From Algoriphagus algorifonticola (GTDB lineage: Bacteria; Bacteroidota; Bacteroidia; Cytophagales; Cyclobacteriaceae): DNA of 64,000 nt. The position numbers and the translations under genes are program-made. Location of the stretch: the NCBI RefSeq assembly GCF_007655305.1, contig NZ_VLOG01000008.1, positions 182,053 through 246,052 on the forward strand. Direction: 5' to 3'. Below are positions 25,699 to 33,966 of the stretch, one piece after another (position 1 is the first letter of the stretch; every line of letters begins with the position of its first letter). A model generated the notes under the pieces. The model ran no database searches, was not told where the DNA came from, and saw only the letters and a program-made list of their open reading frames with translations.

Positions 25699-28600
25699 AT
25701 GCTCAATTCCATCATAAAATATTTCCTAGAAAATAAGCTAGTTACCGTGCTTTTGCTTCTCCTAATAATTGCTTGGGGAGTAGCCACAGCGCCTTTTAAC
25801 TGGAATATCGGTATTCTACCTCGGGACCCAGTTCCTGTAGATGCCATCCCGGACATCGGAGAAAATCAACAAATCGTCTTTACTGAGTGGATGGGTAGAT
25901 CCCCCCAGGATGTTGAAGATCAAATCACCTATCCACTTACCACATCTTTATTAGGACTTCCCGGAGTTAAGAGTGTACGCTCTAGCTCAGCATTTGGCTT
26001 TTCCAGCATCTATATCATCTTTGAAGAAGATATTGAGTTTTACTGGAGCAGGTCCAGAGTATTAGAAAAACTCAATTCATTACCTGCAGGTCTATTACCT
26101 GAAGGTGTACAACCTAAGCTGGGTCCTGATGCGACGGCATTGGGACAGGTTTATTGGTACACTTTAGAAGGAAGAGATCCTGAAGGCAATCCTGTAGGAG
26201 GCTGGGATCTTCACGAACTCCGAACCATTCAGGATTATTATGTCAGATATGCACTGACATCTGTGGCAGGCGTATCAGAGGTCGCATCGGTTGGAGGTTA
26301 TATCAAAGAATATCAGGTAGATGTTGACCCAGCCGCTCTTAAAGCTAATGGAGTGAGCCTGATGGATGTGATGGAAGCGGTGAGGAAATCCAACTTGGAT
26401 GTTTCTGCCAATACCATCGAAGTAAATCGGGTGGATTATTTTATCCGGGGTTTAGGATATGTAGAAGAACTTTCTGATTTGGATCAGGCTGTAGTCAAAG
26501 TGACCAACAACGTTCCAATCAGGATCCAAGATGTAGCGCGGGTTAATATTGGCCCTCAGCCCAGAAATATGGGCGGAATCTTGGATAAATCCGGAGCTGA
26601 AGCTGTAGGGGGAGTTGTTATTGCAAGGTATGGTGACAATCCACTGGAAGTAATTGAGGGAGTAAAAGCAGAAATTGAAAAGCTGTCTGAGGGCCTACCT
26701 AGCAAGACATTAGCTGATGGCACGGTATCAAAGGTCACATTGGTTCCATTTTATGACAGAACGGGCCTGATCTATGAAACGCTGGGGACACTCTATGAAG
26801 CTATTTCACTTCAAATCCTGATAACCATCATTGTCATTATAGTGATGGTGTATAATCTAAGAGCCTCTTTATTGATTTCAGCATTGCTTCCATTAGCTGT
26901 ATTGATGTGCTTTATTTTCATGAAGTACTTTGGAGTGGATGCCAATATTGTTGCTTTATCCGGTATTGCTATTGCCATTGGTACCATGGTGGATCTGGGT
27001 ATCATTCTCAATGAAAATATACTCAGGCATCTGGAGCAGGCACCTGAGGGCAAAAGCAAATTGAAGATCGTTTATGAAGCAACAGCTGAAGTTTCAGGAG
27101 CAATTCTGACTGCAGTGAGTACTACGATCATCAGCTTTTTACCGGTCTTCACACTACAGGCTGCAGAAGGAAAGCTTTTTGGACCATTGGCTTACACCAA
27201 ATCATTCGCATTGGTTGCTGCATTGATTTTCACGCTTTTGATCATGCCGGCATTTTCGCATTGGTTCTTCTCATTCAAAGGCTATAAAGGAAAGTTAAGC
27301 AGGTACTTTAATTATGCCTTGGTTTTGCTCGGTCTGGTGATCGCTTGGACTGTTTGGGCATGGGGAGGTTGGGTTCTGGTTGGATATGGACTGGTTCATA
27401 CCCTTGCTTTTCATTTCCCTGAAAAAATAGAGCCTAGAAAGAAATTTCTGATTATAGCAGTAACCTTAGTGGCTGTAACAGGACTTTTGACTACAGAGTG
27501 GATGCCTTTAGGGGTGAGCAACAGCACTTTTGTCAACTTTCTATTTATAGGTCTCCTTTTACTTCTGGTTTTAGGAGGATTCTCTCTGTTTATAAAAGCC
27601 TATCCAAGACTCCTTACCTGGTGTTTAAACAACAAGAAGACATTCTTAATTTTCCCTGCGCTAGTAATCACAACGGCTGCCAGTATTTGGTTGGGATTCA
27701 ATACGGTTTTTGGATTCATTCCTAAAACATTTGACCAAATTGGATGGAATATTCGCACCAGTTCAGTTTGGTCTGGATTAAGCCATACATTTCCTGGTTT
27801 AGGGGAAGAGTTTATGCCTTCTTTGAATGAAGGTTCATTCCTTTTGATGCCAACCACTATGCCTCATTCTGGAGTGCAGGAAAACAAGGAGGTACTCCAA
27901 AAACTGGATATGTTAGTAACAGCCATTCCAGAAGTAGAATTAGTGGTTGGAAAAGCAGGTAGAGCCGAAACTGCCATCGACCCTGCTCCTATTTCCATGT
28001 TTGAAAATACCATTAATTACAAGAGCGAGTATGCAACAGATATCAATGGAAACAGGATCAGGTATAAGGTCAATAAGGATGGGCATTATGAATTGAAAAA
28101 CGGACTCTTTCATGATCCAGAGAATTCAGAACCTCATTTGATCAACACTTCACAGTTGATACCAGATTCTGATGGAGAATACTTCAGACAATGGAGAAAA
28201 GAAATCAAAAGTCCTGACGATATCTGGGATGAAATTGTAGGGGTAATTAATATTCCTGGAGTCACCTCCTCTCCTAAGCTTCAACCCATTGAAACCCGCC
28301 TGGTCATGCTACAAACTGGCATGAGAGCCCCTATGGGAATTAAGGTATATGGTCCTGATTTACAAACCATTGAAGAGTTTGGATTAAAGTTAGAAAACTA
28401 TCTCAAAGAGGTTCCTTCTGTCAAAAGTGAAGCGGTATTCGCAGACAGAATAGTTGGTAAGCCTTATCTGGAATTGGACATCAATCGAGAGCAAATTTCC
28501 AGATATGGAATGAATGTGGTCGATGTGCAGGATTTTATTGAGACTGCTATTGGCGGGATGAAATTGAGTACTACTGTCGAAGGAAGAGAACGCTTCCCAA

Positions 28601-29532
28601 TACGTGTTCGATATGCCCGCGAATTCCGTGATGATCCTGACGCCATTGCCAATCTTCAAGTTCCGACTCCAATGGGAAATTATATTCCTTTGGGGCAATT
28701 GGTGGATATTACCTACAGACCCGGACCGGATATGATACGGGGTGAAAATTCCTTCTTGGTAGGCTATGTCTTATTGGATAAGAAACCGGGTTTTGCTGAA
28801 GTGAGTGTGGTAGAAGATGCCCAGCGCTATCTGAAAAGCAAAATTGATTCTGGAGAATTAGTAGTCCCTTCCGGAGTTCGATATCAATTTTCAGGAAGCT
28901 ATGAAAATCAAATCAGGGCAGAGAAAAGACTTTCTATTGTAGTTCCATTATCACTCATTATCATATTTCTTATTCTCTATTTTCAATTTAGAGCGGTATC
29001 CACCACGCTTTTTGTCTTTACAGGAATTGCAATGGCTTTTTCTGGAGGCTTTTGGATGATATGGTTGTACGGGCAGGATTGGTTTATGGACTTCTCTTTA
29101 TTGGGAACTAACATGCGGGAATTATTCCAAATGAAAGTATACAACTTATCAGTAGCGGTTTGGGTAGGGTTCATTGCTCTGTTTGGAATTGCCACAGATG
29201 ATGGAGTCGTAGTTGCTTCCTATTTAGATCAAAGCTTTAAAAGCAATACTCCTAAAACAGCCCAAGAGGTACGAGAAGCAGTTTTGGAAGCTGGTAAAAG
29301 AAGAGTCCTGCCTTGCTTGATGACGACAGCTACTACCCTACTTGCTTTGGTACCGGTATTTACATCTACTGGTCGAGGTTCGGATATTATGATTCCTATG
29401 GCTATTCCTTCTTTGGGCGGGATGGTATTGGAGTTAACGACCGTATTTATAGTTCCCACACTCTATTGCTGGTGGGCAGAAAGAAAGTTAAAAAACAATC
29501 CTACTGTATTTACAGAGGATGAAAATCAATAA
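25699..29532 (+). CDS. cusA: CusA/CzcA-type heavy-metal efflux RND transporter
   Basis: 1277 residues, longer than the roughly 1050 of E. coli CusA. Two homologous halves of inner-membrane helices and large periplasmic loops can be seen. Helix 4 region AIAIGTMVDLGIILNENILRH carries the conserved Asp; the first half has the HME hallmark PDIGENQQIVFTEW and TYPLTTSLLGLPGVKSVRSS. The extra length is in membrane segments between about 520 and 700 and a periplasmic insert around 770-840 (INGNRIRYKVNKDGHYELKN). It drives proton-coupled export of Cu(I)/Ag(I) or other divalent metals from the periplasm across the outer membrane. Next to CusC and CusB, so the tripartite pump is complete. Confidence 0.93.
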   Translation: MLNSIIKYFLENKLVTVLLLLLIIAWGVATAPFNWNIGILPRDPVPVDAIPDIGENQQIVFTEWMGRSPQDVEDQITYPLTTSLLGLPGVKSVRSSSAFGFSSIYIIFEEDIEFYWSRSRVLEKLNSLPAGLLPEGVQPKLGPDATALGQVYWYTLEGRDPEGNPVGGWDLHELRTIQDYYVRYALTSVAGVSEVASVGGYIKEYQVDVDPAALKANGVSLMDVMEAVRKSNLDVSANTIEVNRVDYFIRGLGYVEELSDLDQAVVKVTNNVPIRIQDVARVNIGPQPRNMGGILDKSGAEAVGGVVIARYGDNPLEVIEGVKAEIEKLSEGLPSKTLADGTVSKVTLVPFYDRTGLIYETLGTLYEAISLQILITIIVIIVMVYNLRASLLISALLPLAVLMCFIFMKYFGVDANIVALSGIAIAIGTMVDLGIILNENILRHLEQAPEGKSKLKIVYEATAEVSGAILTAVSTTIISFLPVFTLQAAEGKLFGPLAYTKSFALVAALIFTLLIMPAFSHWFFSFKGYKGKLSRYFNYALVLLGLVIAWTVWAWGGWVLVGYGLVHTLAFHFPEKIEPRKKFLIIAVTLVAVTGLLTTEWMPLGVSNSTFVNFLFIGLLLLLVLGGFSLFIKAYPRLLTWCLNNKKTFLIFPALVITTAASIWLGFNTVFGFIPKTFDQIGWNIRTSSVWSGLSHTFPGLGEEFMPSLNEGSFLLMPTTMPHSGVQENKEVLQKLDMLVTAIPEVELVVGKAGRAETAIDPAPISMFENTINYKSEYATDINGNRIRYKVNKDGHYELKNGLFHDPENSEPHLINTSQLIPDSDGEYFRQWRKEIKSPDDIWDEIVGVINIPGVTSSPKLQPIETRLVMLQTGMRAPMGIKVYGPDLQTIEEFGLKLENYLKEVPSVKSEAVFADRIVGKPYLELDINREQISRYGMNVVDVQDFIETAIGGMKLSTTVEGRERFPIRVRYAREFRDDPDAIANLQVPTPMGNYIPLGQLVDITYRPGPDMIRGENSFLVGYVLLDKKPGFAEVSVVEDAQRYLKSKIDSGELVVPSGVRYQFSGSYENQIRAEKRLSIVVPLSLIIIFLILYFQFRAVSTTLFVFTGIAMAFSGGFWMIWLYGQDWFMDFSLLGTNMRELFQMKVYNLSVAVWVGFIALFGIATDDGVVVASYLDQSFKSNTPKTAQEVREAVLEAGKRRVLPCLMTTATTLLALVPVFTSTGRGSDIMIPMAIPSLGGMVLELTTVFIVPTLYCWWAERKLKNNPTVFTEDENQ

Positions 29533-29536
29533 GGAT

Positions 29537-30943
29537 ATGAGAAAGTCAATTATTATAGTACTCATGTCATGCTGGATTATCTTCCCAGCCTGGACACAAT
29601 CCTTGGATGATTATTTGGTAATAGCGGGAGAAAATAATCCCGAATTGAAAGCTTATTATCAAGAATACTTGGGTGCTATGGAAATTGCGCCTCAGGTTGG
29701 TAGCCTCCCAGATCCAGAATTGAGTGTGGGAATATTTCCTATGCCAATGGAGCGTTTTATGGGAAATCAGATAGCTGATATCAGGTTGATGCAAATGTTC
29801 CCTTGGTTTGGGATGCTGGCAACTCAAAGGGAAGAAGCTAAATACATGGCTCAGGCCAAATACAGTCTTTTCTTGAACGCCAAAAATCAGCTATTCTATC
29901 AGGTTAAAGATTCATGGTACGAGCTCTATGCTATTCAGGAACAAATTAGAATCAGTCAGGAAAATTTAGAGTATTTAAAGAAATATGAAACGCTGGCACT
30001 TAGTAAATTCAGAGCTGCATCTAACGGAAATAGTCCCAATAGCCCAATGCCCCAAAGCTCTGCTAATACTCAATCTATAAGCTCTGGTTCTTCCGGGATG
30101 AGCTCGATGGGCAACTCTCAACCTATGTCCACCTCCAGTCCACAAGCAATGAATTCCGGGATGAGCAATAATGGTATTGGAATGAGCGATGTACTTCGCA
30201 TTCGTATGCAAATCAGGGAACTGGAAAGTTCAATTGAAACCTTGAAGGATCAATTGACTCCTGTTCAAATTAAATTTAATAAACTATTAAACAGAGAAAT
30301 CCAGGCTCCGATAGCCATTCCTGAGAAGTTGGAAGCAACTGCATTAATATGGGATAAAATGGTGGTTTTAGACAGCATCACCACCCATAACCCCATGCTT
30401 CAAATGTATGATTCTGAACTATCAGCCTTGGATCAGCAAGAGAAAATGGCACGTTTAGATGGGAGGCCTATGTTTGGGGCCGGGGTAAATTATATGCCTT
30501 TTCAGCCCAGACCTGAAGGAAATATGTTGATGGGTGGAAATGATATGATCATGCCAATGGTGACTATGACCTTGCCTATTTACAGGAAAAAAACTCAATC
30601 GAGAATTAAAGAAACAAACTACCTGAAAGAAGCAACTGTATTGAGAAAAGAAAGGGAAAGCAATATGCTAGCAATGGAGTGGTCTATGGCTATCCGTGAT
30701 CTAGAAGATGCTAATCGAAAAGTCAAACTTTATCAGGAACAAACAGAACTGGCCAATCAAACACTCAATTTGGTTTTAACCTCCTTTACCTCCAATGGAA
30801 AAGACTTTGAGGAAGTATTGGCTACTCAGCAAATTTTACTCGATTATCAATTGAAAGCCATATTGGCAATTGTACAACAACATAAAAGTTTAGCCTTACT
30901 GGAATCCCTGGGAATCGGTAATCTATCTGGCTTAAATGACTAA
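29537..30943 (+). CDS. cusC: TolC-family outer membrane channel of the Cus pump
   Basis: 468 residues from the ATG at 29537, which gives a clean signal peptide (MRKSIIIVLMSCWIIFPAWTQ) 4 bases after the cusA stop; the ATG at 29519 overlaps cusA and adds six residues. Two outer membrane efflux protein repeats of long helices are visible (MEIAPQVGSLPDPELSVG; ESSIETLKDQLTPVQIKFNK). Between them, about residues 168-223 of the longer form (30020-30187), is a Ser/Asn/Pro-rich insertion with seven Met residues. Outer-membrane exit duct of the copper/silver pump. Confidence 0.88.
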   Translation: MRKSIIIVLMSCWIIFPAWTQSLDDYLVIAGENNPELKAYYQEYLGAMEIAPQVGSLPDPELSVGIFPMPMERFMGNQIADIRLMQMFPWFGMLATQREEAKYMAQAKYSLFLNAKNQLFYQVKDSWYELYAIQEQIRISQENLEYLKKYETLALSKFRAASNGNSPNSPMPQSSANTQSISSGSSGMSSMGNSQPMSTSSPQAMNSGMSNNGIGMSDVLRIRMQIRELESSIETLKDQLTPVQIKFNKLLNREIQAPIAIPEKLEATALIWDKMVVLDSITTHNPMLQMYDSELSALDQQEKMARLDGRPMFGAGVNYMPFQPRPEGNMLMGGNDMIMPMVTMTLPIYRKKTQSRIKETNYLKEATVLRKERESNMLAMEWSMAIRDLEDANRKVKLYQEQTELANQTLNLVLTSFTSNGKDFEEVLATQQILLDYQLKAILAIVQQHKSLALLESLGIGNLSGLND

Positions 30944-30946
30944 AAC

Positions 30947-32722
30947 ATGAAAAAGCTACTTGAAAATAAATGGATAAAAATAGCAGGGCTGATTCTTTTG
31001 GGAGCGGCCTTGGGTTGGTTGGTCAAGCCAAGCGGGGAAACTTCACAGGAAGCTGGGCATGATCATTTAGGATCTCTTACTGACCAATTATGGACTTGCT
31101 CCATGCATCCCCAAATCAAATTGAACGAGCCGGGAGACTGCCCAATTTGTGGAATGGATTTGATTCCAGTTGCTTCTAATTCATCTTCTGGAAATTCCAA
31201 CCCATTAGCATTCGAAATGACTCCGGAAGCTGTCGCCATGGCTAATGTAAGCACGACTATAGTGGGAGGAACTGATGCAAAAGGTGACCTTTTTCTATCA
31301 GGTAAAATTCAGGCTGATGAGAGAGAAAATGCGGCGATAACTGCAAAGTTTCCTGGAAGGATTGAAAAACTGTATGTCACATTTACAGGAGAGCAGGTTA
31401 GAGTTGGGCAAAGGCTGGCAAGTATTTATTCACCGGAACTATTGACCGCTCAGCGGGAATTGATCGAGGCTGTAAAAACCAAATCCTCTTTTCCTGAATT
31501 ATACCAAGCGGCAAAAGAAAAATTAAAGCTCTGGAAATTGAATGAAGCCCAAATCTCAGAAATAGAAAAGTCAGGTCTAGTCAAAGATAAAATTGATATC
31601 CTCGCTGAATTTAGTGGTGTAGTAACCCAAAGAAATATTGCTGTGGGAGACTATGTTTCCACAGGACAAGTTCTATTCAATGTGGTGGATCTATCCAGAC
31701 TTTGGGTGCTAATGGATGCTTATGAATCAGATCTCCCATTTATCAAGGTTGGAAATGAAGTCAATTTCAATGTGGCAGGTATCCCAGGCGAAAATTTTAA
31801 AGCCAAAGTCACATACATTGATCCGATGATCGACCCTAATACAAGGGCTGCTTCAATCAGAGCGGAGGTTTTGAATCGTCAAAGCAATCTTAAACCGGAA
31901 ATGTTTGTCACAGCTAGAATTCAAAGTACTCAAAAAGGAAGTCAAGCCAAGCTTTCAATTCCCCGTACGGCTGTACTTTGGTCGGGAAAAAGATCAGTTG
32001 TTTACCTCAAAGTGCCTAATTCAGATATTCCAACTTATGAAATGAGAGAAATCACCTTAGGTTCTCGGGTCGGAGATAATTATCAAATAGAATCCGGTTT
32101 ACAAGCTGGAGAAGAAATCGTTACCAATGGTGTATTTGCCATTGATGCAGCAGCGCAGCTTTCTGGAAACTTCAGTATGATGAATCGACCAGAAAGCAGG
32201 TCTTTAGAAGTTTCTTCGGCCTTTCGAGATCAAATCACTCAAGTTGCTGATGCTTACTTTAAAGTTAAAAATGGCTTGGTCTCCGATCAATTGAACCAAA
32301 GCCAAAAAGACTTGACTGAGGTAAAAAAAGCAGTTTCTCAAGTAGATATGAAGCTTATAGAAGGTAAAGCCCATGATTCATGGATGAAAGTCCAGGCCCA
32401 GCTGAACGCGGCTGTTGGGAATATGGAAAAGGCCTCATCGATAGATGAAGCAAGGAAAGGCTTTTCCAACCTATCTGAAGCTGTATTGGAAATGACTGAA
32501 TTATTCGGATTGAATAAAGAGGCTGTATATAAAGACTATTGTCCTATGGCATTTGGGAATCAGGGAGCTTTTTGGCTTTCTGAAAGAAAAGATATTACCA
32601 ACCCCTACTTTGGAGCTTCCATGCTCACATGTGGCGAGGTCAAGCAAACCTACCTAAAAGGTCAAGCGGTTTTGGCCACTGAACAATCGAAAACTACAAT
32701 TTCAACATCTCATAATCATTAA
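30947..32722 (+). CDS. cusB: CusB-type periplasmic adaptor with metal-binding and DUF3347 domains
   Basis: 591 residues. An N-terminal membrane anchor (IKIAGLILLGAALGWLV) is followed by a heavy-metal-binding domain at 49-74 (WTCSMHPQIK, DCPICGMDLIP), the barrel-sandwich and beta-barrel parts of a membrane fusion protein (about 105-400, FPGRIEKLYVTFTGEQVRVG) and a C-terminal DUF3347 domain (about 430-575, DYCPMAFGNQGAFWLSE, NPYFGASMLTCGEV). It links CusA to CusC and can pass metal to the pump. Starts 3 bases after cusC. Confidence 0.93.
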   Translation: MKKLLENKWIKIAGLILLGAALGWLVKPSGETSQEAGHDHLGSLTDQLWTCSMHPQIKLNEPGDCPICGMDLIPVASNSSSGNSNPLAFEMTPEAVAMANVSTTIVGGTDAKGDLFLSGKIQADERENAAITAKFPGRIEKLYVTFTGEQVRVGQRLASIYSPELLTAQRELIEAVKTKSSFPELYQAAKEKLKLWKLNEAQISEIEKSGLVKDKIDILAEFSGVVTQRNIAVGDYVSTGQVLFNVVDLSRLWVLMDAYESDLPFIKVGNEVNFNVAGIPGENFKAKVTYIDPMIDPNTRAASIRAEVLNRQSNLKPEMFVTARIQSTQKGSQAKLSIPRTAVLWSGKRSVVYLKVPNSDIPTYEMREITLGSRVGDNYQIESGLQAGEEIVTNGVFAIDAAAQLSGNFSMMNRPESRSLEVSSAFRDQITQVADAYFKVKNGLVSDQLNQSQKDLTEVKKAVSQVDMKLIEGKAHDSWMKVQAQLNAAVGNMEKASSIDEARKGFSNLSEAVLEMTELFGLNKEAVYKDYCPMAFGNQGAFWLSERKDITNPYFGASMLTCGEVKQTYLKGQAVLATEQSKTTISTSHNH

Positions 32723-32732
32723 ATTAAAACTC

Positions 32733-33305
32733 ATGACAAAAACAGGTTTATTTTCCCTAGCACTGGCTTTTGCCCTAATTTCTTGTTCTGGCTCGAAAAC
32801 TGAAGAGTCTCAAGATTCAAGTGAAATACAGGAAACTGAAGTAAGTCAAACGACTTCAGTATCTAATAATTCTGGAACTTCAGGAATTATTGATGCTTAT
32901 TTAGCTGTAAAAGATGCACTTGTGGCAGATAATTCGTCAGATGCTGCTGAAAAAAGCAAAGCTCTAACAGAAGCATTAAAAGCTTATGATATTGCTTCTT
33001 CTCAGGGAGAAGACATTGAAGAATTGGAGAGAGTCCAAACTGAGGCTGCTCAATTTGCTTCCAATATTGCATCGGATGATATTGCTGTTCAGAGAGAAAG
33101 CTTCCAGGCATTAAGCGTATTGATGAAGGACTTTCTTAAAATTGCAGGTGCAGATAGAACCCTTTACCATCAATATTGCCCTATGTACAAAAACAACACC
33201 GGTGGAATGTGGTTAAGTGCCTCCTCAGATATCAAAAACCCGCTTTTTGGTAGTTCAATGCTAAATTGTGGAGCTGTGGAAGATACTTTAACAGTGAACT
33301 TATAA
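32733..33305 (+). CDS. DUF3347 lipoprotein
   Basis: 190 residues. Lipoprotein signal MTKTGLFSLALAFALISC with the lipid Cys at 18, then a Ser/Glu/Thr-rich linker and a DUF3347 domain with YHQYCPMYKNNTGGMWLS and NPLFGSSMLNCGAV. It repeats the C-terminal domain of CusB encoded 10 bases upstream, which suggests a domain duplication and a shared ligand. The conserved Cys, His and Met residues make copper binding plausible. Confidence 0.88.
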   Translation: MTKTGLFSLALAFALISCSGSKTEESQDSSEIQETEVSQTTSVSNNSGTSGIIDAYLAVKDALVADNSSDAAEKSKALTEALKAYDIASSQGEDIEELERVQTEAAQFASNIASDDIAVQRESFQALSVLMKDFLKIAGADRTLYHQYCPMYKNNTGGMWLSASSDIKNPLFGSSMLNCGAVEDTLTVNL

Positions 33306-33309
33306 TTTC

Positions 33310-33467
33310 AAGAGGCTGTCTCATAAATAACTCTAATGTCAGCCTGAGCGCCTGCCTGACGCAGGCAGGAAGTCGAAGGCAATTCCTATCAATGTGGCCT
33401 ACATTTCGATCCCGTACAATTGTCGGGACGCTAAATGTGACAAATTGCACTTTTGAGACAGCCTCTT
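33310..33467. repeat. Long inverted-repeat element, copy 1 (with nested palindromes)
   Basis: Perfect 14-base terminal inverted repeats AAGAGGCTGTCTCA (33310-33323) and TGAGACAGCCTCTT (33454-33467) enclose a body with TGTCAGCCTGAGCG, AGTCGAAGGC, CATTTCGA and AATGTGAC. Compared with copy 2 at 37291 it carries two extra short palindromes, at 33351-33370 and 33410-33428. No ORF. The right arm runs into TTTTATTT, so as RNA it would be a strong terminator for the Cus operon. Confidence 0.8.
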
Positions 33468-33483
33468 TTATTTCCTACCCAAT

Positions 33484-33915
33484 ATGATCCGATTAATTCT
33501 TTTCTCTTTAGCCTGCTTTCTTTATTCATTAGAGGCTTATTCCCAAACCCAAGTTTTGGAACCTTTAAAAGTATCTCAAATCCGAGGTGTCAATGTTTTT
33601 GGAAAACCGGTAGATAATCAAACTAGATGTGTGCATTGGCATTCTGAATTGGATGTGATTGCTATCAAGTTTAAGTGTTGCGAGAAGTACTACCCCTGCT
33701 TTTCCTGTCATGAAGAAGAGGCCGACCATACTCATCAAGTGTGGCCTAAAAAAGAGTTTGACCAAAAAGCCATCCTATGTGGTGTTTGTGGAACAGAGTT
33801 GAGTATCAAAGATTATATGAACTCCAACAATACCTGTCCAAATTGCCAGGCAGCTTTTAACCCTGGATGTAGCAAGCATTATCATTTGTATTTCGAAACA
33901 CCTGAGAATAAATAG
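33484..33915 (+). CDS. CHY zinc-finger protein with signal peptide
   Basis: 143 residues. The C-terminal 100 residues show the CHY zinc-finger pattern: RCVHWHSELD, KCCEKYYPCFSCHEE, CGVCGTELS, TCPNCQAAFNPGCSKHYHLYF. Family members elsewhere are mostly cytosolic or nuclear; here the only possible start gives MIRLILFSLACFLYSLEAYSQ, a convincing signal peptide, so the protein is probably exported. There is no second Met before the zinc finger. It lies between copper genes, so binding a thiophilic metal in the periplasm is a fair guess. Confidence 0.82.
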   Translation: MIRLILFSLACFLYSLEAYSQTQVLEPLKVSQIRGVNVFGKPVDNQTRCVHWHSELDVIAIKFKCCEKYYPCFSCHEEEADHTHQVWPKKEFDQKAILCGVCGTELSIKDYMNSNNTCPNCQAAFNPGCSKHYHLYFETPENK

Positions 33916-33966
33916 ACCATATCTATTTAAATTTCAATATTTTAAACTAACCTGATTAATCTTTTT

